Of a DNA stretch of 64,000 bases, positions 7,989-16,579 are shown in pieces. The notes below the pieces were generated by a model, which ran no database searches, was not told the DNA's origin, and was given only the letters and a program-made list of their open reading frames with translations. The first letter of the stretch is position 1; each line of letters starts with the position of its first letter. Where the stretch lies: positions 1,054,001-1,118,000 of the forward strand of contig NZ_JACHXY010000001.1 of NCBI RefSeq assembly GCF_014192415.1, in the 5' to 3' direction. The translations under genes and the position numbers were made by a program. Source of the DNA: Microbacterium proteolyticum. GTDB lineage: Bacteria > Actinomycetota > Actinomycetes > Actinomycetales > Microbacteriaceae.

Positions 7989-9536
7989 TCAGACGCGCGA
8001 GAAGCGGCGAGGCAGCATCTTCTGGAGCGTGTCGAACATCAGGCGCGCGTCGCGTCGACCGCACACCGCGAGAAGGCCGACAGCCAGCACCACCCACGCG
8101 GCGACGATCGACACGAGACGCGCGAGAGGCGGCAGCGAGGCCAGCACCGCGACGTCGAGGCCCCACGTGCCCAGCGTCGCCAGACCGCTGACGGTGAGGG
8201 GGACGATCGCCGTGATGAGCAGCGCGCCCACCCGTAGACCCGCCCGCGGGGCGAAGACGAACGTGCCCGACGCCCAGATCAGCATTTGACCGGCGACCAC
8301 CGCCCACGCAACACCGACGGGCGCCAGTGGAGCCCAGGCGACGACGAGGAGCACCATCGGCACACGGCCGACGATCTCCGAGAGGAAGAGGGCGCCCGAG
8401 CGACCCCGCGCGGCGAACCCCCAGTAGTAGCCGTACGCGATGGTCTGGAACACGGTGCCCGCGGCCAGCACCGGGAGGTACTGCATCGCCGGCAGCCAGG
8501 CGGCGCCGAGCACGACCTCGATCACGGGCGCACCGCCCACCACCAACAGCCCGGTCATCGCGAGCAGGGCGTGACTCACCAGGCTCTGTGCGCGCACGAG
8601 AGCGGCATTGAGTGCGTCGAGGTCGTCGGCGACCTCTGCCAGGCGGGGAAGCAGGATGCGGGTGAGCGGTGCGGCGACCTGTTGCAGGGGGAGCATCACG
8701 AGCTGGTAGGCGCGGCTGTAGAAGCCGACCGTCGCCGCGGAGTACCAGGCACCCATGGCGATCGTGTCCACGTTCGTCGTGACGTAGTGCGCCGCGTGCG
8801 TCCCGAGGGTCGAGACCCCGAAGACGAGGAGGTGCTTCATCGGGGCCCTGCGCGGAAGGCGGGGACGCCACCCGGCGGCCACGCACGCCCAGGCGAGGGT
8901 CACGAGGGCGGCCACCGTTCCCTGCAGCGCCAGGGCGACGTAGCCCGACCCCACGAGGGCCAGGGTGACGGCCGTCGCTGCGCCGAGAGCGTCGCCGCCC
9001 AACTCGGAAGCTGCGAGGCGTCGGAAACGATCGGTGCGGTTCAACTCGACATGGAACTGCACGGCGGCGGCTCGGAAGAGGTAGGCCGGCGCCGCGATCA
9101 GCACCACGATGACGAGACGCTCGTCGTCGAAGGCCTGGGCGATGGGCACCGCCGCGGCCGCCACGATGACCGCGAGCACGGCGCCGATGGCGGTGTTCAG
9201 CCAGAGCAGATTGCTCTTCTGCTGCTCGCTCAACTGTTTCTCGCGCAACGCCGCGAGGCTCAGCCCGAAGTCGCCGAGGACGGAGGCGATGCCCGTGATC
9301 GCCAGACCCAGGCTCACGATGCCGAAGTCCGCGGGGCCGATCAGACGGGCGAGCACCACGATGTTGACGACCTGCAGCAGGTACCGGAGCCACTGGGTCG
9401 ACAGCAGCAGCGTCGCGCCCCGCGCCCGTGAGCCGGGGGATGCATCGGGCTCCACGTGGACGACCCCCTTCTGACGCGCCTCCCGCACGGCGCACCACCG
9501 GAACCATAGGTTCGGACGGTGCGGCGAGCCGGCCAT
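7989..9536 (-). CDS. Polysaccharide/lipid-linked oligosaccharide flippase (Wzx-like)
   Basis: A multi-spanning membrane protein of 515 residues with about 12-14 hydrophobic helices and few charged residues inside them. The N-terminal region with RYLLQVVNIVVLARLIGPADFG is typical of the polysaccharide_synt family (MATE/MVF fold), which flips undecaprenyl-linked repeat units across the membrane. I choose the ATG at 9536 because GGGGGAGGCTGAG directly precedes it; longer reading would add Arg/Gly-rich sequence unlike the family. It is divergent from the polymerase-like gene at 9645 across a 108-base promoter region. Together with the following glycosyltransferases it forms an exopolysaccharide locus. 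Confidence 0.85.
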   Translation of the reverse strand: MAGSPHRPNLWFRWCAVREARQKGVVHVEPDASPGSRARGATLLLSTQWLRYLLQVVNIVVLARLIGPADFGIVSLGLAITGIASVLGDFGLSLAALREKQLSEQQKSNLLWLNTAIGAVLAVIVAAAAVPIAQAFDDERLVIVVLIAAPAYLFRAAAVQFHVELNRTDRFRRLAASELGGDALGAATAVTLALVGSGYVALALQGTVAALVTLAWACVAAGWRPRLPRRAPMKHLLVFGVSTLGTHAAHYVTTNVDTIAMGAWYSAATVGFYSRAYQLVMLPLQQVAAPLTRILLPRLAEVADDLDALNAALVRAQSLVSHALLAMTGLLVVGGAPVIEVVLGAAWLPAMQYLPVLAAGTVFQTIAYGYYWGFAARGRSGALFLSEIVGRVPMVLLVVAWAPLAPVGVAWAVVAGQMLIWASGTFVFAPRAGLRVGALLITAIVPLTVSGLATLGTWGLDVAVLASLPPLARLVSIVAAWVVLAVGLLAVCGRRDARLMFDTLQKMLPRRFSRV

Positions 9537-9644
9537 CTCAGCCTCCCCCCGCCCGTGGGTGCGCGATACTTCACCCGGCGCGGCTCTGAGGGGCTGCTCC
9601 GAGGTCGCGATGCCACCGTCGTGGAGCACGCATAGCCTGTGCCG

Positions 9645-11024
9645 ATGACGTCCTCAGCCGCAGCTGGTGCGCGGGCACGGGCGCGCACCAGCGACCTCCC
9701 GCGTCTCGCCACCGACGTCCGGAGTCGGGGGGCTCGCGCGGTCTCCTTCGGCGTGCTCCTCGTGTTCTGGCTCGCCTGCGTGGCGGGTCCCGTCGCCGAG
9801 ACGCTGACGACGAGCAGACGCGTCGCGGTCGAAGGCGCGAAGACCCCCCTCGCGCAAGCCGTGGTGGATGCGTTGAACGTGGCGTTCTACGTGCCCGCCG
9901 TCATCGCCGTCCTCGTGCTCGTCTTCCGCGTCGTCTTCGTGCGCAATGACGTCGCACCCCTTCTCATCCTGATCGTCCCCTGGCTCTGGATCGTGCTCGA
10001 CGAGTTCGCCCGAGGGGGGCGGATCTCGGCGCCGATGATCCTCCCCATCGGTGTCGCGGTCACCTTCTGGGCCATTCAGACCCGCGTCGACGACCTCAAG
10101 CTGTATGCGCTTCTCGCCGCCTTGCTGACCGGTGTTTCGATGGCACTGACCGCCACCGCCCCCGCGCTGATGTACATGCCGGAGAGCTTCGACGTCGCCG
10201 CCGACAAGTCGGTGACGGGACTGCCGCTGCTCGCGGGGTTCTTCAGCCACCCCAATACGAACGGGCTCTTCCTCGTCCTCGCCCTGCCGCTCGCCCATCT
10301 CTTCGCACGCTGGTACCTGCGGTGGGCGATCGCCGGCGTGATCCTGTGCGGCATCGTGTGGTCGTCCTCGCGCACAGCGCTGTTCGCCGCGGCCGTGTGG
10401 CTCGTGGTGATGCTGCTGAACCTCCTGCTGCGTGCGTCGCTGCGGCGGGTGCTGGTCGTGCTCCTCGTAGGTCTCGTCGTCGCCGTCGCCGCCGTTCCCC
10501 TCACGACGACCGATCCCGAGGCCTACACCGAGCGCGGCGCGATCTGGCAGTTCAGTCTGGCGCAGCTGGACGGGATGCAGTGGCTCTTCGGTGTGGGACA
10601 CAGGTGGTACGTCGACCACTACGACCTCCTCAGTTCCGCACTGTCGACCGCCGCCAGCCACGGTCACAACGTCTTCGTCCACTCCGCTGTCACGGGCGGC
10701 CTGATCCTCGCGCTCCTCATCGCGGTGGTCATGCTGAACGCGGCGCGCATCGCCGCCTGGCTGCCGCATCGACAGCACGTCGCGGCCGCGGCGTTCCTGT
10801 GTGTCCTGGCGGCCGCATCGATCACCGAGACCGCCTGGCGCACCGAGGCTCCCGACACCCTCTTCGCCTCGATGATGGTGCCCTTGTTCGTGATCGCGAC
10901 GCAGAGCCGGGTCGTCACCTCAGACCCTGCGCGCATGTCGGGTGAAACGACGGGTGAAGCGCTCGCGCGCCGCGATGGCGCGCGGGCAAGGTCGCGGCGT
11001 GAGCGAGAGCTGCGAAAGGCCTGA
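9645..11024 (+). CDS. O-antigen ligase/polymerase-like membrane protein
   Basis: A 459-residue polytopic protein of the O-antigen ligase/polymerase (WaaL/Wzy) superfamily. It has about 10-12 membrane helices and a larger extracytoplasmic loop near residues 270-335. Family-like elements are GFFSHPNTNGLFL in the middle and SHGHNVFVHSAVTGGL after the large loop, where the catalytic Arg/His pocket normally lies. The Arg-rich C-terminal tail is cytoplasmic. It likely polymerises or attaches the glycan exported by the neighbouring flippase. A GTG six bases upstream (9639) is an alternative start. No terminator is obvious after the gene; about 160 bases follow before the end of the next, oppositely oriented gene. 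Confidence 0.8.
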   Translation: MTSSAAAGARARARTSDLPRLATDVRSRGARAVSFGVLLVFWLACVAGPVAETLTTSRRVAVEGAKTPLAQAVVDALNVAFYVPAVIAVLVLVFRVVFVRNDVAPLLILIVPWLWIVLDEFARGGRISAPMILPIGVAVTFWAIQTRVDDLKLYALLAALLTGVSMALTATAPALMYMPESFDVAADKSVTGLPLLAGFFSHPNTNGLFLVLALPLAHLFARWYLRWAIAGVILCGIVWSSSRTALFAAAVWLVVMLLNLLLRASLRRVLVVLLVGLVVAVAAVPLTTTDPEAYTERGAIWQFSLAQLDGMQWLFGVGHRWYVDHYDLLSSALSTAASHGHNVFVHSAVTGGLILALLIAVVMLNAARIAAWLPHRQHVAAAAFLCVLAAASITETAWRTEAPDTLFASMMVPLFVIATQSRVVTSDPARMSGETTGEALARRDGARARSRRERELRKA

Positions 11025-11186
11025 TATCGGCCCTGGCACGGCCGCGATACGACACCGAGACCGTGTCACGTCGACGTGGGCGCGCGCAGGGTGAAGGCAC
11101 GCCGGCCCGCGAGAACGGCGGCGCCGGCGCCGGGCGCGACCGCGGCAACGCCGACGCTCCCACCCTCACCGACGCCGCTGGGGCGT

Positions 11187-12182
11187 TCAGGTCCGCCGGA
11201 CCAGCGCCCGCAGGCGCCGCAGGTTCGACGACCCCGGCGGGAGGTCCCACACGAGAAGCGATCGGACCGCGTCGTCGTCGATGCGACGGCCCCGTTGGAT
11301 CACGCGCCGTTCCCGGATCTTCGTCGGCATCTTCACGGCCGCCACGACGACGCCCTTCACAGCGATCACGCCCTTACCGTGCAGCACCGCACGCCAGAAG
11401 GTCAGGGTGTACGCGAGCGCCAGCCGCGGCGCGATCGTCGCCAGATATCGCCGCGGGACGTTCTTCGCCACCACCCAGATCAGGTTCTTCAACGTCTGAT
11501 AGGTCGTGAATCCGGGTATGCGTCCGCTCGTCGCACCGATGCGGTGATAGGCGACGGCCGTCGGGGCGAGGCGCACCCGCCACCCCCGCAAGTGCGCTCG
11601 CCAACTGAGGTCGATGTCTTCGAAGTAGGCGAAGAAGTCTTCGTCGAACAGGCCGACATCGCGAAGCATGTCGGCGCGGTACAAGGTCGATCCGCCGCTC
11701 GCCCCGAACAGCTCCCCCTCTTCGTCGTACGCGTCCAATCGCTGCTCGCCTCGACCGCGCGGGAACGGCAACCCCCAGATCGAGTAGCACTCGCCCGTGC
11801 TGTCGATCCGGGTCCCGTCGATCGTCAGGAACTTGCTGGCCACCATCCCCACCCGCGCGTCGCGCGACATCTCCCCCAGGAGGCGCTCCACCCAGATGGG
11901 CTCGGCGATCGCGTCGTTGTTCAGCAGGGCGATGTGGTCATGTCCGCGATGCAACGCGTAGCGGAGTCCCACGTTCACCCCTCCGGCGAAGCCGAGGTTC
12001 ACCGGCTGCGCGAGGACCGTCACGTCGGGGTACGACGCTCGGAGCATCTCGGCCGATCCGTCGGTGGAACCGTTCTCGACGACCACGATCTCGACCGGCA
12101 CCGTCTGGCTCCGCAACGAGTCCAGACAGGCGGGGAGGTCGTCGCATCCATTCCAATTGGGGATGACCACGGCCACGCTCAT
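11187..12182 (-). CDS. Glycosyltransferase family 2 (rhamnosyltransferase-like)
   Basis: A GT-A fold transferase of 331 residues that adds a sugar from a nucleotide donor to a growing glycan. The N-terminal VIPNWNG (6-12), VVVENGSTDGS near 33-43 and the metal-binding LNNDA (87-91) are typical of GT2. FAYFEDIDLSWR near residue 195 carries the acceptor-side ED motif of WbbL-like rhamnosyltransferases. The C-terminal third is basic and probably membrane associated. It overlaps the upstream GT4 gene by ATGA, so both are translated from one transcript. Donor and linkage cannot be read from the sequence. Confidence 0.88.
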   Translation of the reverse strand: MSVAVVIPNWNGCDDLPACLDSLRSQTVPVEIVVVENGSTDGSAEMLRASYPDVTVLAQPVNLGFAGGVNVGLRYALHRGHDHIALLNNDAIAEPIWVERLLGEMSRDARVGMVASKFLTIDGTRIDSTGECYSIWGLPFPRGRGEQRLDAYDEEGELFGASGGSTLYRADMLRDVGLFDEDFFAYFEDIDLSWRAHLRGWRVRLAPTAVAYHRIGATSGRIPGFTTYQTLKNLIWVVAKNVPRRYLATIAPRLALAYTLTFWRAVLHGKGVIAVKGVVVAAVKMPTKIRERRVIQRGRRIDDDAVRSLLVWDLPPGSSNLRRLRALVRRT

Positions 12183-13405
12183 CGCCCGGCTCCTCGTTCG
12201 AACAAAGCGTCCTCCAGACGCGTCGGGTAGGTCTCCGGCGCAAAAACCGACCGCGCCCACTCCCGCGTGGAACGAGCGGCTCGCCAGGCGGCGGGTGGGT
12301 CGGCGAGCACGCGCAGCAGCGCCTCGGCGATGCCCTCGGCGTCATCGGCGACGACGAGCCCCCCGGTCTCTCCCTCGCCGATCAGCCCCTCGCCCCCCAC
12401 CGCCGTCGACACCACCGGGATGCCGCGCATCAGCGCCTCCACCGTCTTGAACTTCACGCCCGCACCCATGAGCAGTGGCACGACGACCGCGGTCGCCTTG
12501 GCGTAGGACGGTTCCAGGGAAGGCACTTCTCCCGTCACCTCCAGCAGGGGGTCGCTCTCCGCCTCCGCGACCATGCGCGGAGTGGGCCCCGCACCGGCCA
12601 GAACGAACCGGACGTCGGGTCGTTGTGCACGCACGCGCGGCACGATGTCGTCGAGCAGGAACTCGGCGGCCTGCGCGTTGACGTCGCGGAAGAACGCCCC
12701 GACGAACACGACGGTGGCGGGCCCGTCCGGGGGAGCCGATCCGTCGGCCTCTCCCGCACCGGCGAACGGCGGCCGGAGCACGACGGTGGCGCGGGCGGAC
12801 GCGCCCAGGCGACGCACGAGTCGGGCATCCTTCTCGCTGAAGACGATGACGGCATCCATCGAGCGGTACAGCCGGCCCTCGTCGCGTCCCACGCTCGCAT
12901 TCCGCCACAGTCCGAGCAGCCACGCCGCCGAGCCCCGTCGCGTCGCGTCGAAGATGCGCTCGTACGTCTGCGCGATCACGTCTTGGGCGATGACCACGCG
13001 CCGTACCCCTGCCCGGCTCGTGCGCGCCGCACGCGCCACCCATCCCATCTCGGTCCAGTGAGCCTCGATCAGGTCGGCGCGCTCGAAGGCATCGCGGGCC
13101 GGGCGGGAACGGAGGATCGCCCGGCGGAAACGCCGCGGCGGGCGCACCGGGAAGAGCCGGATCTGCTGGGTGTCCGCCCAGTCAGCCCACCGTCCGGAGG
13201 CGTGCGGCCGACACACGACGACCTCGACGTCCAACTCCTCCCGGAGTCGTCGAGCACCCTCCTCGTTCCCCCGCCAATCCGGGGCGATCACCGTGATGTC
13301 GTGGCCGAGCGACCGCAGTGCGCGAAGGTGGGCGAGCACGTACTGGCCCCCCGCGTGGGGGATGCCCGTGTAGGGCACGTGCGCCATCACGCTGACGATC
13401 CTCAT
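12179..13405 (-). CDS. Glycosyltransferase family 4
   Basis: A GT-B fold retaining transferase of 408 residues. The N-terminal domain shows a strand followed by HAGGQYVLAHLRALRSLGHD, the acceptor-side loop. The C-terminal donor domain has PATVVFVGAFFRDVNAQAAE and MGAGVKFKTVEALMRGIPVV at about 314-332, the family's nucleotide-sugar site. I start at 13405 because GAGGAG lies just upstream; an ATG five codons earlier would put the ribosome site inside the gene. First gene of a two-gene leftward operon with the GT2 gene. Confidence 0.88.
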   Translation of the reverse strand: MRIVSVMAHVPYTGIPHAGGQYVLAHLRALRSLGHDITVIAPDWRGNEEGARRLREELDVEVVVCRPHASGRWADWADTQQIRLFPVRPPRRFRRAILRSRPARDAFERADLIEAHWTEMGWVARAARTSRAGVRRVVIAQDVIAQTYERIFDATRRGSAAWLLGLWRNASVGRDEGRLYRSMDAVIVFSEKDARLVRRLGASARATVVLRPPFAGAGEADGSAPPDGPATVVFVGAFFRDVNAQAAEFLLDDIVPRVRAQRPDVRFVLAGAGPTPRMVAEAESDPLLEVTGEVPSLEPSYAKATAVVVPLLMGAGVKFKTVEALMRGIPVVSTAVGGEGLIGEGETGGLVVADDAEGIAEALLRVLADPPAAWRAARSTREWARSVFAPETYPTRLEDALFERGAGR

Positions 13406-13648
13406 GTCTTCTCCTCGCACCGCGCGCTCCGAGGTCCCGCTATCGAGACGGGCGCCCCGGGGAAGCTACCAATCCGACCGCCCCTGTCCGCGCGGCCTCC
13501 CCGGCGCCGACCGCTGTGAGCGCAGGCGCCGTGCACACCCGGCGGCGACGCCGCACGGCTGGCGTCGACGGACTTCACCTCCTGCCTCACCCGACCGCGG
13601 GGCAGCGGAGCCGACCCGCTCGCTCGTCGCACGCGGATTCGCGGCCCC

Positions 13649-13654
13649 CATAAT
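13649..13654 (+). promoter_or_regulatory. Probable -10 box for the rightward GT4 gene
   Basis: CATAAT lies 39 bases before the GTG start at 13688, one base from the TATAAT consensus in an otherwise GC-rich gap. The -35 region (about 13627-13632, GTCGCA) is weak. The rest of the 282-base divergent gap 13406-13687 shows no gene. Confidence 0.45.
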
Positions 13655-13687
13655 CGGCGGAGCCCCGACCTGAGATGAGACGAATCC

Positions 13688-14791
13688 GTGGATGCCCCGC
13701 TGAAACACATCGTGATCGACGCCCGTTCGATGTTCACGTCCACCGGCCGGTACACCCGCAATCTCATCGAGCACCTCGAGACGCTCGACCAGGAGCACCG
13801 CTACACGATCGTGCTCCCGCGCGCGCACTACGACCAGTGGAATCCGCGCAGCGCGCTCTTCTCGAAGGTCGCGACCGACACCCCTTACTTCTCGTGGCGG
13901 GAGCAGACCGGGTTCGCCCGTGAGCTCCGGAACCTTCAACCCGACCTCGTCCACTTCGCCATGCCGCAGCAGCCGCTCTACGTCGGAGCACCGCGCGTCA
14001 CGACGTTCCACGACATGACGCTGCTGAAGATCCGCAACCACAAGAAGCACTGGGCGGTGTCACTGGCCAAGCGGGCGATCGGCGTCGCGGCCTTCGCGGC
14101 GATCGCCCACCGTTCGCGCGTGAACCTCGTCGACAGCGTGTACTCGGGACGCGACCTCATCGCCTACACCCGCGCTTCTGCGAGCAGCGTCACGCTGACG
14201 TACCCGGCAGCCGACTCGATCACGGAACCCCCTCATCCCGTGCCGGTGCCCTTCGAACGCTTCGTCCTGTACGTCGGCACCCAGGTGCCGTACAAGAACC
14301 TGTCGCGGTTGATCAGCGCGGTCGCCGCCCTGCGCGCGGCCGACGCGTCCATCGGTCTCGTCGTCGCCGGCAAGATCGACGGCGACGGTGCGCTCCTTGC
14401 GAAGAACCTCGACGAGCGATCGCGGGCGGGGGTGCACTTCGCCGGGTTCGTCTCCGACGCGGAGCTGCGATGGCTGTACGAGAACGCCGCCGTCTACGCC
14501 TTCCCCTCGTTCTACGAGGGGTTCGGACTCCCCGGGCTCGAGGCCATGCGCCACGGGTGCGCCGTCGTCAGCAGCAACGCGACGTGTCTCCCCGAGGTCT
14601 ACGGCGATGCGGCCGTGTACTTCGACCCCTCTCGGGTGTCGGAGATCGGTGCGGCGCTGTCGCAGGTGCTCGCCGACCCCGAGATCGCCGCCGGTCTGCG
14701 TGAGCGCGGACGCCGTCGTGCCGAGATGTACTCCTGGCGTTTCATGGCTCTTCGGACTCTGGATTCGTACCGCGACGCACTCGCCCGTTGA
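13688..14791 (+). CDS. Glycosyltransferase family 4 (mannosyltransferase-like)
   Basis: A 367-residue GT-B transferase. The N terminus (IVIDARSMFTSTGRYTRNLIEHL) binds the acceptor; the C-terminal donor domain begins with RFVLYVGTQVPYKNLSRLI and contains FYEGFGLPGLEAMRHGCAVV near 276-295, where the first Glu is the usual catalytic/donor-binding residue. Start is GTG, after a CATAAT promoter element. It is transcribed away from the leftward GT operon and closes the polysaccharide block. Sugar specificity is unknown; many proteins with this architecture use GDP-mannose. Confidence 0.87.
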   Translation: MDAPLKHIVIDARSMFTSTGRYTRNLIEHLETLDQEHRYTIVLPRAHYDQWNPRSALFSKVATDTPYFSWREQTGFARELRNLQPDLVHFAMPQQPLYVGAPRVTTFHDMTLLKIRNHKKHWAVSLAKRAIGVAAFAAIAHRSRVNLVDSVYSGRDLIAYTRASASSVTLTYPAADSITEPPHPVPVPFERFVLYVGTQVPYKNLSRLISAVAALRAADASIGLVVAGKIDGDGALLAKNLDERSRAGVHFAGFVSDAELRWLYENAAVYAFPSFYEGFGLPGLEAMRHGCAVVSSNATCLPEVYGDAAVYFDPSRVSEIGAALSQVLADPEIAAGLRERGRRRAEMYSWRFMALRTLDSYRDALAR

Positions 14792-14968
14792 GAAAGGCCG
14801 CGCCGCACGAGCGACCGGCGCGGCCGCGCGAAGAGTGAAGGCGGGGGTGAACCTGGCCCTCCCCGCGCTCGGGGCGACCGTGCTCCGGAACCTCGGTCGC
14901 AGGGGCACACCCCTTCGCCGCAGGGACGAGCCCTGCGGAGGGGCCCGCCGCGCCGAGAGAGCCGTCGC

Positions 14969-15538
14969 TCAGCGCTCGTCGCGGTCGGCTCCCGACCACA
15001 GATCGCCGCACTCGACGGCATCCGCCCCCTGGGCGATGAGGTAGGGACGAGCGCCGACATCGCCGCGCACCGATGCCGCGACAGCGCTCCAGTGGGACCG
15101 ACCGATGAGCACCGGATGCCCGGGCGCACCGTCGTAGGCGGCGAAGGCGAGGGCGTTCGGCGCGGCACGACGGACCAGACGGGCGACGGCCGCGCGCGGG
15201 GTGTCGGGGGTGTCGACCGGCAGGACGACGACCGCCGGAGCGGATCCGGATGTCGCGGACTCGAGGCCCGCGCGAACGGATGCCGCCACCCCGGTCTGCC
15301 AGTCGGCGACACGGACGACCGTCGCTCCCGCGGGCACGAGAGGCAGCGCCTCGTCGACGGCCGAGCCGAGGGTGACGAGGATCTCACCGCACCCGCCGTC
15401 GCGGAGCGCCCGGACCGCGAGCGCGATCCACGGGGTGCCGGCCGGCGTGCGCGCGAGCGCCTTCGGGCCACCGAATCGACGCCCCGCCCCCGCGGCCAGG
15501 ACGAGCCCGCAGGGGGCATCGGAGGGGGTGGCCGGCAT
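14969..15538 (-). CDS. Nucleotidyltransferase, MocA/MobA-like (molybdenum cofactor modification)
   Basis: A 189-residue nucleotidyltransferase. The signature LAAGAGRRFGGPKAL (residues 14-28) binds the nucleotide, and VLPVDTPDTPRAA carries the metal-binding Asp. It resembles MocA, which transfers CMP to molybdopterin for xanthine-dehydrogenase-type enzymes, more than MobA. The divergent neighbour 51 bases away is an XdhC protein, which inserts the cofactor into the same enzyme class, supporting this role. No molybdenum hydroxylase subunit is present in the window. Start is ATG; the 177 bases downstream to the GT4 gene hold nothing I recognise. Confidence 0.78.
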   Translation of the reverse strand: MPATPSDAPCGLVLAAGAGRRFGGPKALARTPAGTPWIALAVRALRDGGCGEILVTLGSAVDEALPLVPAGATVVRVADWQTGVAASVRAGLESATSGSAPAVVVLPVDTPDTPRAAVARLVRRAAPNALAFAAYDGAPGHPVLIGRSHWSAVAASVRGDVGARPYLIAQGADAVECGDLWSGADRDER

Positions 15539-15589
15539 GGTGACGACAGCGTAGCGCGCGCGAAACACACCCCGACTACGGTCGGAGGC

Positions 15590-16579
15590 ATGCTCGATCT
15601 GGCTGCCGACCTGGTGCCGCTGCTCGAGGCGGGCGTGCCCGTCGCGGCGGTGACGGTGACCGACGTGGTGCGCAGCGCGCCGCGCGGAGTGGGGGCGACG
15701 CTCGCCGTCACGCGCGACGCGCGGGTGATCGGATCGATCTCGGGCGGGTGCGTCGAGAGCGACGCCGTCATGCTCGGACTCGACGCCCTGCGCACCGGCG
15801 AGGTGCGCCGCGCGCGCTTCGGATTCACCGATGACGGCACCGTGACCCCGATCACCGCGGGGCTCGCATGCGGCGGCGCGGTCGACGTTGTCGCCTACCG
15901 CATCGACCCGGCAGCGTCCCTTCCGGCGCTCGTGGCCGCGCGGGCGGGACGGCAGGCTGCGCTCCACCTCGACCTCGACGACGCCGGACTCGACCTGCAC
16001 CGCCCGGCGGCTCCGCGTCTGGTCATCCTCGGCGCCGGCGAACACGCCGCAGCGCTGTGCCGCCTCGGGGCCGCGGCCGGGTTCGCGGTGACGGTCTGCG
16101 ACGACTGGGCGCTTCTCGTCACTCCGGAACGGTTTCCCGAGGCCGTCGAGCTCGCCGTCGCCTCCCCGCACGAATTCCTCGCACGGTTTCCTGCTCCCGA
16201 TGCCCGCACCGCCGTGTGCGTGCTGACGCATGACGAGCGCCTCGACGTGCCCGCGCTGCGTACGGCGCTGCGGCTGCCGGTGGGCTTCGTCGGTGCGATG
16301 GGCGCGCGGGCGACCGTCGCGCGCCGGGCGACCCTGCTGCGGGCGGCCGGGGTGACGGATGCCGAGCTGTCGCGGCTGCACTCGCCGCTCGGCCTCGACC
16401 TCGGCGGTGCGACGGCCGAAGAGACGGCCCTGTCGGTGATCGCCGAGATCGTGGCATCCCGCAACGACGCCGACGCACGCCCCCTGCGCGACGCTCGCGG
16501 GCCCCGACTGCACGGGGCGGCGGGACACGTCGCGAGCCCGGCAGCCGCGACCAGCTCGTGCGCGGTGAGGACCGCGTGA
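15590..16579 (+). CDS. XdhC/CoxI-family molybdenum enzyme maturation protein
   Basis: A 329-residue chaperone of the XdhC/CoxI family that binds molybdenum cofactor, promotes its sulfuration and delivers it to xanthine-dehydrogenase-like enzymes. The N-terminal XdhC_CoxI domain shows RSAPRGVGATLAV, SISGGCVE (49-56, Cys54) and GLACGG (91-96, Cys94). The C-terminal Rossmann domain starts with LVILGAGEHAAAL and includes FVGAMGARATVARR. The start ATG follows GGAGGC. The stop overlaps the next amidohydrolase (GTGA), so the operon couples Mo-enzyme maturation with hydrolytic deamination, which fits purine or azaheterocycle breakdown. Confidence 0.88.
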   Translation: MLDLAADLVPLLEAGVPVAAVTVTDVVRSAPRGVGATLAVTRDARVIGSISGGCVESDAVMLGLDALRTGEVRRARFGFTDDGTVTPITAGLACGGAVDVVAYRIDPAASLPALVAARAGRQAALHLDLDDAGLDLHRPAAPRLVILGAGEHAAALCRLGAAAGFAVTVCDDWALLVTPERFPEAVELAVASPHEFLARFPAPDARTAVCVLTHDERLDVPALRTALRLPVGFVGAMGARATVARRATLLRAAGVTDAELSRLHSPLGLDLGGATAEETALSVIAEIVASRNDADARPLRDARGPRLHGAAGHVASPAAATSSCAVRTA

